A stretch of DNA of 26,452 bases from Deltaproteobacteria bacterium. Lineage in GTDB: Bacteria; UBA10199; SPLOWO2-01-44-7. The notes beneath the pieces are model-generated. The model was given only the letters and a program-made list of their open reading frames with translations, made no database searches and was not told where the DNA came from. The translations under genes were made by a program, and so were the position numbers. Below are positions 1-7,284 of the stretch, in pieces; positions within the stretch are counted from its first letter, which is position 1, and the number at the start of each line of letters is the position of its first letter. Location of the stretch: assembly GCA_016203765.1 (NCBI GenBank), contig JACQMB010000014.1:1-26452 (forward strand). The letters are read 5' to 3'.

Positions 1-29
1 CTGTTTTGGACTAGGCGGTTACTTTCGGT

Positions 30-803
30 TTGCTCACGACTTCGATCCCCGTCTTTGTCTTCTGCCTCATTGTCCTGCTGGGGGCCGCCGCCAGCATCAA
101 CACGGCCATTATCGCCTCGCTCATTCTGGTGGAAGTGATCAGCATGCTCAAGCTCAACAAAAAACATGAAACCGATCTGGTGATCCTGGCCTGTTTTGCC
201 ATCGGCCTGGGGGCGGTCCTCACCCCGATCGGCGAGCCCCTCTCCACGATCGCCATCGCCAAACTCAAAAGCTGGCCGGCGGTCGATTTTTGGTATCTGG
301 CCAGGCTGTTGGGCTGGGAGGTGGGCGGCGGTGTTTTGGCGATCGCCGTTCTTTCCCTCTTTTTTCACGGAAGGCTTTCCTCATCGGGCCTGGAGGCCCT
401 CCGGGAGGAACGGGAAGAACCCTACAAGCAAATCATCCTGCGCGCCGGCAAGGTTTATCTCTTTGTGATGGCCCTGGTCTTTCTGGGGCAGGGTTTTAAG
501 CCGGTGATTGATCAGTATGTCATTCAACTTTCTGCCAATTTCCTCTACTGGATCAACATCACCTCGGCCATTTTGGATAACGCCACCCTGACCGCGGCCG
601 AAATTTCCGCCTCGATGAGTCCCGTTCAGGTCAAAAAAATCCTGATGGGGCTTTTGCTCTCCGGCGGAATGCTCATTCCCGGCAACATCCCCAACATCAT
701 CGCCGCCTCCAAACTCAACATCACGATGAAGGATTGGGCCAAACTGGGTGTTCCGCTGGGATTGGTCTTGATGGCGGTTTACTTCATTCTATTGAATCTT
801 TAA
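30..803 (+). CDS. DUF1646 family membrane permease, 5' partial
   Basis: This is a polytopic membrane protein resembling the DUF1646 family of the ion-transporter superfamily, presumed transporters of unknown substrate. Visible signatures are LTPIGEPLSTIA near residue 63, DNATLTAAEIS in the second half and GNIPNIIAASKL near the C-terminus, which resemble the paired Gly/Pro/Asn motifs of NhaD/ArsB-like carriers. Family members are roughly 340-350 residues from memory, so about 90 N-terminal residues are missing. The listed start is a TTG; the frame stays open upstream only to base 15, with an in-frame TAG at 12-14. The real 5' part therefore lies outside the window or the gene is interrupted at the edge. 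The 3' end overlaps the convergent ligase gene by 20 bases. Family fairly sure, substrate unknown. Confidence 0.75.
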   Translation: MLTTSIPVFVFCLIVLLGAAASINTAIIASLILVEVISMLKLNKKHETDLVILACFAIGLGAVLTPIGEPLSTIAIAKLKSWPAVDFWYLARLLGWEVGGGVLAIAVLSLFFHGRLSSSGLEALREEREEPYKQIILRAGKVYLFVMALVFLGQGFKPVIDQYVIQLSANFLYWINITSAILDNATLTAAEISASMSPVQVKKILMGLLLSGGMLIPGNIPNIIAASKLNITMKDWAKLGVPLGLVLMAVYFILLNL

Positions 804-1914
804 GCTCCTTCACCAGGGCGGAGGCCACGGCCTTGAGGGAGTTTGTCTTGGAAAAAACCATCCGCTGGCGGGCGGCCGATGAGCCCCTTTTTAAAATTTC
901 TTCCACGTATTTCAGTTCCTTTTCACAGCGGAGCGATTGGGCTGTCGGCGCCAGGGTCTGCAACAGTTCGGCCAGGTGCGAGCGCAAGAGTTTCCGCTCC
1001 GTTCCTTCCTGTACGATGATCTGCCCGTCCAGCCCGTAACGGGCCGCCTGCCACTTGTTCTCCGGGGCCAGCCAGTAGTGTTGCATGTGGATCTGGCGCG
1101 AGCGCTGGCCCTTTTGATATTGCGAATCGATCCAGACGATCAGACATTGAATGAGGGCGGCGATCCCCAATGTTTCCTTTAAAGATGAAACCCCGTCGCA
1201 GACCCGAACCTCGATCGTTCCGAAATCGAAGTGGGGGCGGATGTCCCAATAGATGTCGCGTATGCTTTGAATCGTCCCGGTCGAGTTGAGGGCGGCAAAG
1301 TAGCGTTGAAACTCTTTCCAGTCGACGAAAAAATAGGGAAGCCCCCCCGTGGGAAAAGAGGCGAAGATCGCCACGCGGCACGATTCCATCCCGGTATCGG
1401 CGCCGTTCCAAAATGGGGAGCTGGTGGAAAGGGCCAGCAGGTGGGGAATGTAGTTGATCAAGACGTTTATGATCGCGATGGCCCGCTCGCCGTCTTCGAC
1501 CCCCACGTGGACATGGAGGCCGAAGGTGTTGAGGCGCCGGCCCACCCATTGAAATTTGTCGATGATTTGCCGGTAGCGTTCGACCGGAAAAATTTTACTG
1601 TCGCGCCAGTGGGCAAAGGGATGCGTGCCGGAAACGGCCAATTCCAGATCGCGGTCGCGGGCCAGGGAGCGGAGCTTGTTCAATTGATCCTGGAGATCTT
1701 CGCCCAGCTCGCCGATGGTTTGACACACCGACGTGTTGATCTCGACCATCGCCTGGGTCAGCTCCGACTTGAGTCGCAGGCCGTCGGTCTTTTTGGCGAC
1801 CGCCAACAACTCCACCGCGGCCGATTTCATGTCGAGGGTTTCCGGGTCCAGCAGTTGTATTTCAACCTCACACCCGACCGTCGGCTTCCGGCTCCCCTTG
1901 AATTCGATGGGCAT
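784..1914 (-). CDS. ybdK: Carboxylate-amine ligase, YbdK / GCS2 family
   Basis: The protein belongs to the glutamate-cysteine ligase type 2 (GCS2/YbdK) family, ATP-dependent enzymes joining a carboxylate to an amine. At 376 residues it is full length for YbdK (about 370). Supporting motifs are GCEVEIQLLD near residue 14, in the position of the family's acidic metal/ATP site, then GTHPFAHW, the His-rich FGLHVHVGV segment near residue 133 and the RPHFDFGTIEVRVCD block near residue 225. True substrates in this family are often uncertain, so gamma-glutamylcysteine synthesis is possible but not shown. It is divergent from the aldolase gene. No Shine-Dalgarno sequence precedes the ATG; a TTGACC hexamer lies about 25 bases before the expected start of transcription. 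Confidence 0.85.
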   Translation of the reverse strand: MPIEFKGSRKPTVGCEVEIQLLDPETLDMKSAAVELLAVAKKTDGLRLKSELTQAMVEINTSVCQTIGELGEDLQDQLNKLRSLARDRDLELAVSGTHPFAHWRDSKIFPVERYRQIIDKFQWVGRRLNTFGLHVHVGVEDGERAIAIINVLINYIPHLLALSTSSPFWNGADTGMESCRVAIFASFPTGGLPYFFVDWKEFQRYFAALNSTGTIQSIRDIYWDIRPHFDFGTIEVRVCDGVSSLKETLGIAALIQCLIVWIDSQYQKGQRSRQIHMQHYWLAPENKWQAARYGLDGQIIVQEGTERKLLRSHLAELLQTLAPTAQSLRCEKELKYVEEILKRGSSAARQRMVFSKTNSLKAVASALVKELKDSIE

Positions 1915-1946
1915 GGGGGCGAGGATCGCACAAAACCACCGAGGAG

Positions 1947-1983
1947 GTCAATGATTGACACCCCGGCGGGGCCGCGTTAGGAT
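1947..1983 (+). promoter_or_regulatory. Promoter for the aldolase gene, sharing a palindrome with a divergent -35
   Basis: TTGACA at 1955-1960 is followed by exactly 17 bases and then TAGGAT at 1978-1983, a good sigma-70-type pair. The aldolase ATG at 1992 begins only 8 bases after the -10, so the transcript would be almost leaderless. The -35 sits in a perfect palindrome, GTCAAT-G-ATTGAC (1947-1959), whose other half gives TTGACC on the minus strand toward the ligase gene. The palindrome could simply be two back-to-back -35 boxes or also an operator. Confidence 0.6.
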
Positions 1984-1991
1984 TGATTCCG

Positions 1992-2645
1992 ATGAAAATA
2001 TTTATCGACACCGCCGATATCGGCGAAATCAAAGAAGCCAACGCGATGGGGATCCTGGACGGGGTGACGACCAATCCCACGCTGATTGCCAAGACGGGGC
2101 GGGACTTTAAAAGCTGTGTCAAAGACATCCTAAAAGAGGTCAAAGGGCCGGTCAGTTTGGAAACAGTCAGCCTCGATGCCAAGGGGATGATTAAAGAAGG
2201 GCATTTTCTGGCCGAGTTCGGCCCCAATGTCGTCGTCAAAATTCCCAGCACGGTTGAGGGGCTCAAGGCCATCAAACAACTGCGAAGCGAGGGGATCAAA
2301 ACCAATTGCACGCTTTGTTTCAGCCCCAACCAGGCCCTGCTGATTGCCAAGGCCGGCTCGACGATTGTCTCCCCTTTTGTGGGAAGGCTCGATGACATCT
2401 CCGAGACCGGCATGGACCTGATCCGCGACTGCGTTCAGATTTACAAAAATTATGGATACGCCACCGAAGTCCTGGTCGCCAGTGTCCGAACACCGGTCCA
2501 CGTCAAAGAGGCCGCCCTGGCCGGCGCCCATATCTGCACGATTCCGTTCAAAATCATTCAACAACTCATGCAACACCCGCTCACCGACAAGGGGATCGAC
2601 GCCTTTCTGAAGGATTGGGAGAAGGTTCCGGAAAAACCGTTTTAG
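1992..2645 (+). CDS. fsa: Transaldolase-like fructose-6-phosphate aldolase
   Basis: This is a short transaldolase-family class I aldolase of 217 residues, matching the TalC/MipB/FSA subgroup rather than the 320-residue transaldolases. MKIFIDTADIGEI at the N-terminus, GVTTNPTLIAK near residue 24 and VVVKIPST with the Schiff-base Lys83 are all present. The C-terminal half has ATEVLVASVRTPVHV and the GAHICTIPFKI strand expected in the barrel. It would catalyse dihydroxyacetone or glyceraldehyde-3-phosphate transfer in sugar-phosphate metabolism; transaldolase versus FSA activity cannot be separated here. An upstream in-frame TTG at 1983 would add three residues, but ATG 1992 gives the canonical start. 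It stands alone with its own promoter. Confidence 0.9.
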   Translation: MKIFIDTADIGEIKEANAMGILDGVTTNPTLIAKTGRDFKSCVKDILKEVKGPVSLETVSLDAKGMIKEGHFLAEFGPNVVVKIPSTVEGLKAIKQLRSEGIKTNCTLCFSPNQALLIAKAGSTIVSPFVGRLDDISETGMDLIRDCVQIYKNYGYATEVLVASVRTPVHVKEAALAGAHICTIPFKIIQQLMQHPLTDKGIDAFLKDWEKVPEKPF

Positions 2646-2688
2646 TTAAAGCTAAGGCAGGAGAGCACCTCGTTTACACTATTGCCCT

Positions 2689-3109
2689 CTATTGGGCCAA
2701 CTGATTCATCCTTTCGATCACCTGTTTCTTTCTTCCTTCTTGAAATTGTCGTTCTGGAAGATGGGCATAAATGGATTCCTGAAAATCTTGTGATTCCAAC
2801 ATTTGCTTGAAGGATTTATGCAAATATTTTTTAACCGAAGGGGGAGCCCGTAAAATTTTGTCGGTGATATTCGGGACACCATTCAGAATCGTGATAATAT
2901 CCTCTATCCCGCAATTTTTGTTCAAGTTTATAGTACTGGCTTCGTGTTGTCAGTTCTATCACACAATCAACATCATCGGTCGGCCGCATTTCAAATAGAG
3001 GCTCTTTCCTAAAGTAGAGAGGAAGAGCAGCGCCGCCTATAAATACAACATCTTCTTTTAAATTTTGAAGCGCCTTTGCTACAATCTGGATCATTTCGAT
3101 AGCATCCAT
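2689..3109 (-). pseudogene. AbiEii-like nucleotidyltransferase, broken by internal deletion
   Basis: The N-terminal part (3109 down to about 2910) reads in one frame with DVVFIGGAALPLYF and RPTDDVDCVIEL, the nucleotidyltransferase motif (GG, then Asp-Val-Asp) seen in AbiEii-type and related proteins. From about 2920 the recognisable C-terminal part continues in another frame as GIEDIITILNG followed by a basic helix ending at 2689. Intact relatives have roughly 80 residues between these segments, from my knowledge of the family. The first frame runs into a stop at 2831. I infer an out-of-frame deletion joining N- and C-terminal parts near 2900-2920. The gene begins 10 bases after the winged-helix gene on the same strand and is AT-rich compared with the housekeeping genes around it. 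Confidence 0.7.
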
Positions 3110-3119
3110 AATGGGTTCC

Positions 3120-3647
3120 CTATTTATTTTCCAAAATACGCTTTTTTAACTCTTGGATTGCGAGTTTCTGTTCTCTCGCCCGTCCTACACGAATGGCGTC
3201 GACTAGAGCAAGGAGTTCATGAAATTTTTGATCCTTTTCAGCCGCCTCTGCGATTTTTTTGTAGAGGGGCCGAATAGAATGCCCCCTAACCTTTCCATTC
3301 ATCGCCGGCCAGACATATTGTTCCTCTTTTTTTGAGACAATTTTTTTATTCAAGGGTGCCATGGAATGGGCCGTTGGAACACCGAGACAAACCGCCCCCG
3401 GTTCCACGGGAAAAACATATTTCAATCCGTACACTAAAAATTCAAAAAGTAACGCATGGATTACGCGCTTTTTGTCCGGCGAAACAAGTCCAGCCAGTTT
3501 GCATCGATCCAGCGCTTCGCTCACTTCGGATTGACTTAAATTTAAATGCTGGGCCAAATCGATATGTCGCCAAGGCTCGCCGCTCAATGCCACGATTTTT
3601 AGAAGAACAGCCACATCTTGCGGGCGCATGCCGTTATGGGATTTCAT
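3120..3647 (-). CDS. Winged-helix DNA-binding protein, partner of the broken nucleotidyltransferase
   Basis: A 175-residue protein with an N-terminal helix-turn-helix of MarR/winged-helix type: residues 10-60 include DVAVLLKIVAL, a Pro/Trp turn, then HLNLSQSEVSEALDRCKLAGLV as the presumed recognition helix. The middle holds a Gly-Pro-rich segment (YVFPVEPGAVCLGVPTAHS) and the C-terminus is a charged helix. I do not recognise a named family. Genes of this kind are often placed directly before an AbiEii-like nucleotidyltransferase, and the arrangement here (10-base spacing, same strand) suggests a toxin-antitoxin-like pair whose enzyme half is now broken. The gene is AT-rich and has no recognisable partner elsewhere in the window. 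DNA binding is likely; an antitoxin role is inference. Confidence 0.7.
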   Translation of the reverse strand: MKSHNGMRPQDVAVLLKIVALSGEPWRHIDLAQHLNLSQSEVSEALDRCKLAGLVSPDKKRVIHALLFEFLVYGLKYVFPVEPGAVCLGVPTAHSMAPLNKKIVSKKEEQYVWPAMNGKVRGHSIRPLYKKIAEAAEKDQKFHELLALVDAIRVGRAREQKLAIQELKKRILENK

Positions 3648-3767
3648 GCCTCCCAGTATCCCCCAAACGCCTTGCTTTGTAAATCGCGAATTGCAATTTT
3701 AGATATATAAATAATATCAAATAGTTAATTGGAATCTCTAAAAATCACCCCGCAAAGTAAAATGCAA

Positions 3768-4352
3768 TTATTGGCCCTGCAGCGTTTTCAAGACCCCTTT
3801 GCTGATCGCTTTAAACGCCTCATAGACCCCCTGGCCTTTGACGGCCACGGTTTCAAAGTCGGGGAGGCCGCGGGGGTTGAGGAGTTTTCGAAGCTCGTCG
3901 GTCTTTACCGCGCCGGGCAGGTCGCGTTTGTTGTATTGAAAAACTACCGGCAGGCGTTCAAATTCCTCGCCGCTCTCCTCCACCATTTCCTTGAACTGCA
4001 TCATGCTTTGCAGGTTGGCCTCCAACTTTTCCAGCTGGGAGTCGGCCAAAAAGACCGCCCCGTCGACCCCCTTGGAGATAATTTTACGAGCCGCCTGATA
4101 GGCCACCTCGCCCGGGACGGTGTAAAGGTGCAATCGGATGTCGTAATTCTTGTGTTTGCCAAGGCTGATGGGGACAAAATCAAAATAAAGGGTGCGGTCA
4201 TGGCCGGTGGAAAGGGAGGCCAGCTCGCCTCGGTTATTTTCCTTCACCCTTTCATAAATATAACGGAGCGAGGTCGACTTGCCGCACAACGGCGGGCCGT
4301 AGTAGACGACTTTGAGATTCACTTCCTTGGTTTTGTCGTTAATGAATGCCAT
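3768..4352 (-). CDS. mglA: MglA-like Ras-superfamily GTPase
   Basis: The 194-residue product matches MglA, the bacterial small GTPase that controls polarity and gliding or pilus motility in Myxococcus and predation-related polarity in Bdellovibrio. The P-loop is GPPLCGKST (residues 19-27), the guanine-specificity motif is NKRD at 141-144, and the switch-II region TVPGEVAYQAAR carries Thr78 in place of the usual Asp, a hallmark of MglA proteins. A longer reading from 4406 would run into recR; ATG 4352 gives the standard MAFIND start and lies one base after the recR stop. It is the last gene of the dnaX-ybaB-recR operon. No MglB (GTPase-activating partner) gene is visible in the window. Confidence 0.9.
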   Translation of the reverse strand: MAFINDKTKEVNLKVVYYGPPLCGKSTSLRYIYERVKENNRGELASLSTGHDRTLYFDFVPISLGKHKNYDIRLHLYTVPGEVAYQAARKIISKGVDGAVFLADSQLEKLEANLQSMMQFKEMVEESGEEFERLPVVFQYNKRDLPGAVKTDELRKLLNPRGLPDFETVAVKGQGVYEAFKAISKGVLKTLQGQ

Positions 4353-4353
4353 G

Positions 4354-4947
4354 TCAGCGAATTTCCCGCCGGTCTTCCAGCGCCCGCGCCAGCGTTGAGG
4401 GATCAATATACTCCAGCTCGCTCCCCACAGGCAACCCCAAAGAGAGCCGGCTCAAGCGCAAACCGAGCGGCCTCAACAGCTGGGTCAGATACAACGACGT
4501 GGCGTCCCCCTCCACATTGGCGTTGGTGGCAAGGATAATTTCCTTGGCCCGGGCGTCTTTTAGCCGCTCCAGGAGTTCCCTGATCTTCAAATCATCGGGA
4601 CCGATCCCGTCCAACGGAGAAATCGCCCCGTGCAAAACGTGATACCAGCCGCGATAACTGCCGGTTTTTTCGATCGCCGTTACGTCCGAGGGTTCTTCCA
4701 CCACGCACAAAAGATGGGCCTCGCGCCGGGGATCGGAACAGGTCCGGCAAGGGTCCCGGTCGGTGATGTTACAACAAATCGAACAGAGTTTGATCTTCTC
4801 GTGGAGTTCCTTCAGGGCCTCACCCAAATCCCCGGCAATCTGTTTGTCGGCCCGCAAAAGAAAAAAGACAAAGCGGGTAGCGGTTTTTTCGCCCACACCG
4901 GGAAGTTTGGCGAAGGCCTGGATTAATTTTTCAACCGGCCGGCTCAT
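4354..4947 (-). CDS. recR: Recombination mediator RecR
   Basis: RecR acts with RecF and RecO to load RecA at gaps. The 197-residue length is normal. An N-terminal helix-hairpin-helix segment (LPGVGEKTATR, residues 15-25) precedes a zinc-finger with Cys55, Cys58, Cys67 and Cys70, and then a Toprim domain with LCVVEEPSDV near residue 80 and ATNANVEGDATS near residue 140. The start overlaps the ybaB stop as ATGA, and the stop lies one base before mglA. This dnaX-ybaB-recR order is the classical replication-repair operon found across bacteria. Confidence 0.97.
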   Translation of the reverse strand: MSRPVEKLIQAFAKLPGVGEKTATRFVFFLLRADKQIAGDLGEALKELHEKIKLCSICCNITDRDPCRTCSDPRREAHLLCVVEEPSDVTAIEKTGSYRGWYHVLHGAISPLDGIGPDDLKIRELLERLKDARAKEIILATNANVEGDATSLYLTQLLRPLGLRLSRLSLGLPVGSELEYIDPSTLARALEDRREIR

Positions 4948-5246
4948 TGCGGCGAAAATCCTCCCGGCATGAATTGGGACAAAAAACCTTGGGCCTCGGC
5001 GCGGGCCTTCTCCATCGCGGCATTAACCGCCCCCCGGATCAGGTCTTCCAGCATCGGCAAATCATTGAGCGGCGCCGATTGCGGATCGATGGTAACGGAG
5101 AGGACTTCCTGTTTTCCATTCACCACCGCCTTGACCATACCGGCCCCCGCCTCCCCCTCAAACTCCTTGGCGCCCAGCTCTTCCTGGCGTTTTTTTAAAA
5201 CCTCTTTGAGTTGGTCGGCTTGCTTGAGTAAGTCTTTGAAATCCAT
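4944..5246 (-). CDS. ybaB: YbaB/EbfC nucleoid-associated protein
   Basis: A 100-residue YbaB/EbfC family protein, a small dimeric DNA-binding nucleoid protein. It has the typical lysine/glutamine-rich N-terminal helix, the central VKAVVNGKQEVLSVTIDP strand pair and a Leu/Met-rich helix (LEDLIRGAVNAAMEKA). The C-terminus ends in the family's usual Gly/Pro/Met-rich tail. It starts one base after the dnaX stop and overlaps recR by four bases, so the three are translationally coupled. Its precise role in replication or repair is unsettled in the family. Confidence 0.95.
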   Translation of the reverse strand: MDFKDLLKQADQLKEVLKKRQEELGAKEFEGEAGAGMVKAVVNGKQEVLSVTIDPQSAPLNDLPMLEDLIRGAVNAAMEKARAEAQGFLSQFMPGGFSPQ

Positions 5247-5247
5247 G

Positions 5248-6825
5248 TTACTGCTTCGTCCTCACCTCTTCCACCACCGCGCCCAAAATGTTGGCCGCCT
5301 CCTTGACCGATTCGTGGGTCAGGGCGGCGTGGCGGCTTGCCTTTTCCTTTTCCTGCTTGGCGGCCTTCGTCTGATCGGTACCGGCCTCCGGGCTGGAAAG
5401 CTCCAACGTCATCTCCCGGCCGAAAAACTTTTTCAAAAGCTCCGAAAAGATTTTTTTGCGGTCCTCCTCTTTCAGCATGTCGCCGTAGATCGAATCTTTG
5501 TCGAAGGCCAAAGCAATTTGATTTCCTTTGAAAGCGCTCAGCCGGCCGTTCTGAACAATCGAGGCCATCTGAGGTTTTTCCTTCAACAGCCACTCCACAA
5601 ACTGATCCCAGGTTTTTTCGAGGGGAGACGTGGAGGCCGCCTGCCGCTCTGGTTTGCCCGGCACGGACGCCGCCGGTGATGGCGCCGCCGCGGGCAGACC
5701 TTCCAGCTTTTCCAAGATTTGATTGATAGGCACCACCTCCGAGACCAACGTCATTCGGACAATCAAAACCTCCAGAACCATTTTGGGATAGCTCGCGCGG
5801 GCCGTCTCCTCGGCCCCGCGGTAGGCGATGTTATAGAGCTGGTCGAAGGTCTCCAGCCCGGCCTCACCGCTCAACGCCTCCCATTTGCCGGCCTCCTCCT
5901 TGGGAAGATCAAGCCAATCGGGAACGCGCCCCAGCGACTTGGCCAAAAAAAGATGGCGGAAACTTAGCAGCAATTCCTGGGCCAGGCGATTCAGGTCGGA
6001 GCCGGCCTGATAAAAGAGATTCAGCTGTTCCAACGCCGCCTGCCGATCTTTTTTTAAAATCGCCCCGATCAATGTGAAAAGTTGGGTTTTGTCCAAGAAT
6101 CCCAGCATTTCTTTTAAATTCTCATAGCGGATTTTTTTGCCCGCAAAGGCGATCGCCTGATCGAACAGACTCTGGGCGTCGCGCAGGGATCCCTGGGCCT
6201 CATGGGCGATCAGATGCAAGACATCGCTCGCGCAATCGATCTGTTCGGACTTGGCCACCTCTTCCAGGGAGGCGGTCAATTCGGCCACCGGAATCCTGCG
6301 AAAATCATAGCGCTGACACCGGGAAAGAATCGTCACCGGAATTTTGCCCGCCTCGGTGGTGGCGAAAATAAAGATTACGTGCGGGGGCGGTTCTTCCAGC
6401 GTCTTCAACAAGGCGTTGAAGGCCGCCGTGGAGAGCATGTGGACCTCATCGATAATGTAAATTTTGTAGCGGCCGGAGGCCGGCATGTATTTGGTCTGCT
6501 CCCGAATCTGGCGGACGTCGTCCACGCCGGTGTTGGAGGCCCCGTCGATTTCCTGCACGTCGAGCGATTTCCCTTCGAGAATTTCCCGGCACGGTCCGCA
6601 TTGATCGCAAGGCTCTCGCACCACACCCTTCTCGCAATTCAGGGCCTTGGCCAAAATACGGGCCACCGTGGTCTTGCCGATCCCGCGCGCGCCGCAAAAC
6701 AGATAGGCGTGATGGAGCCTTTTTTGCTCCAGGGCGTTTTGCAGGGTTTGGGTGACGTGTCTTTGACCGACGACCTCCTCAAAACGTTGCGGGCGGTACT
6801 TGCGAGCCAATACTTGATAGGACAT
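5248..6825 (-). CDS. dnaX: DNA polymerase III subunit tau/gamma
   Basis: The clamp-loader ATPase subunit, 525 residues from ATG 6825 (MSYQVLARKYRPQ, the canonical start; a longer frame to 6939 is not needed). Walker A is GARGIGKTT at residues 45-53, the zinc module uses Cys64, Cys73, Cys76 and Cys79, Walker B is DEVH at 126-129, and sensor 1 is LSRCQRYDF. The region after about residue 370 is a Pro/Ala-rich linker and a short C-terminal domain, as in tau proteins. It heads the operon with ybaB, recR and mglA and is divergent from ruvX with only 30 bases between start codons. TTGCAT, 17 bases and TAGCAG lie just before the ATG, a weak and nearly leaderless promoter candidate. Confidence 0.97.
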   Translation of the reverse strand: MSYQVLARKYRPQRFEEVVGQRHVTQTLQNALEQKRLHHAYLFCGARGIGKTTVARILAKALNCEKGVVREPCDQCGPCREILEGKSLDVQEIDGASNTGVDDVRQIREQTKYMPASGRYKIYIIDEVHMLSTAAFNALLKTLEEPPPHVIFIFATTEAGKIPVTILSRCQRYDFRRIPVAELTASLEEVAKSEQIDCASDVLHLIAHEAQGSLRDAQSLFDQAIAFAGKKIRYENLKEMLGFLDKTQLFTLIGAILKKDRQAALEQLNLFYQAGSDLNRLAQELLLSFRHLFLAKSLGRVPDWLDLPKEEAGKWEALSGEAGLETFDQLYNIAYRGAEETARASYPKMVLEVLIVRMTLVSEVVPINQILEKLEGLPAAAPSPAASVPGKPERQAASTSPLEKTWDQFVEWLLKEKPQMASIVQNGRLSAFKGNQIALAFDKDSIYGDMLKEEDRKKIFSELLKKFFGREMTLELSSPEAGTDQTKAAKQEKEKASRHAALTHESVKEAANILGAVVEEVRTKQ

Positions 6826-6855
6826 GCGTTTACTGCTATCCGACTCGAGATTCAA

Positions 6856-7284
6856 ATGCAAGAGCGCATTCTCTGTTTGGACGTGGGCGACAGGCGGATT
6901 GGGCTGGCGGTCAGCGATCCGTTCGGCCGGACGGCGCAAGGATTGGCCACGATCGAGCGCAGGACTTTTAAAAAAGATTGCGGCGAAATTTTTAAAATTA
7001 TTCAGGAATACGGCGTCGAAAAAATTATCATCGGCCTCCCCCTCGATTTAACGGACGCCGAGGGCCCCCAGGCCAAAAAAGTCCGTTTTTTCAAGGAGGG
7101 GCTGGAAAAATTTTTGCAAGCCAACCGATGCCAGGCCTCCATTGATTTTTTTGATGAAAGTTACAGCTCGCGCGAGGCCGAAGCGATTTTATTGGAGGCC
7201 GACTTGGGGCGGAAAAAAAGGAAAAAAATAAAAGACAAACTGGCGGCGGCTTTGATTTTGCAAAAATTTCTGGACGAAAAATGA
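6856..7284 (+). CDS. ruvX: RuvX/YqgF pre-16S rRNA nuclease, Holliday-junction-resolvase-like
   Basis: A 142-residue member of the YqgF/RuvX RNase H-like family, implicated in 16S rRNA 5'-end maturation and also called a putative Holliday junction resolvase. The N-terminal LCLDVGDRRIGLAVSD supplies catalytic Asp9; IIIGLPLDL and the C-terminal IKDKLAAALILQKFL segment supply the remaining conserved positions. ATG 6856 was chosen because the preceding in-frame sequence has no suitable start and shadows dnaX. No clear Shine-Dalgarno sequence is present. A weak promoter candidate (TTGATA, 17 bases, TATCCG) lies inside the dnaX 5' end. The stop overlaps the mltG start as ATGA. Confidence 0.93.
   Translation: MQERILCLDVGDRRIGLAVSDPFGRTAQGLATIERRTFKKDCGEIFKIIQEYGVEKIIIGLPLDLTDAEGPQAKKVRFFKEGLEKFLQANRCQASIDFFDESYSSREAEAILLEADLGRKKRKKIKDKLAAALILQKFLDEK

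Noticed and set aside
5452..6066. Poly-A runs in dnaX (AAAAAAA near 6050 and 5455) as programmed frameshift sites for a gamma product
   Set aside because: The first lies inside the ATPase core (about residue 256), and the second is so close to the end that it would not give a gamma-like protein; no stimulatory structure was evident.
6202..6855. Longer ruvX reading from 6202
   Set aside because: The extension is antisense to dnaX, and the family N-terminus begins exactly at 6856.
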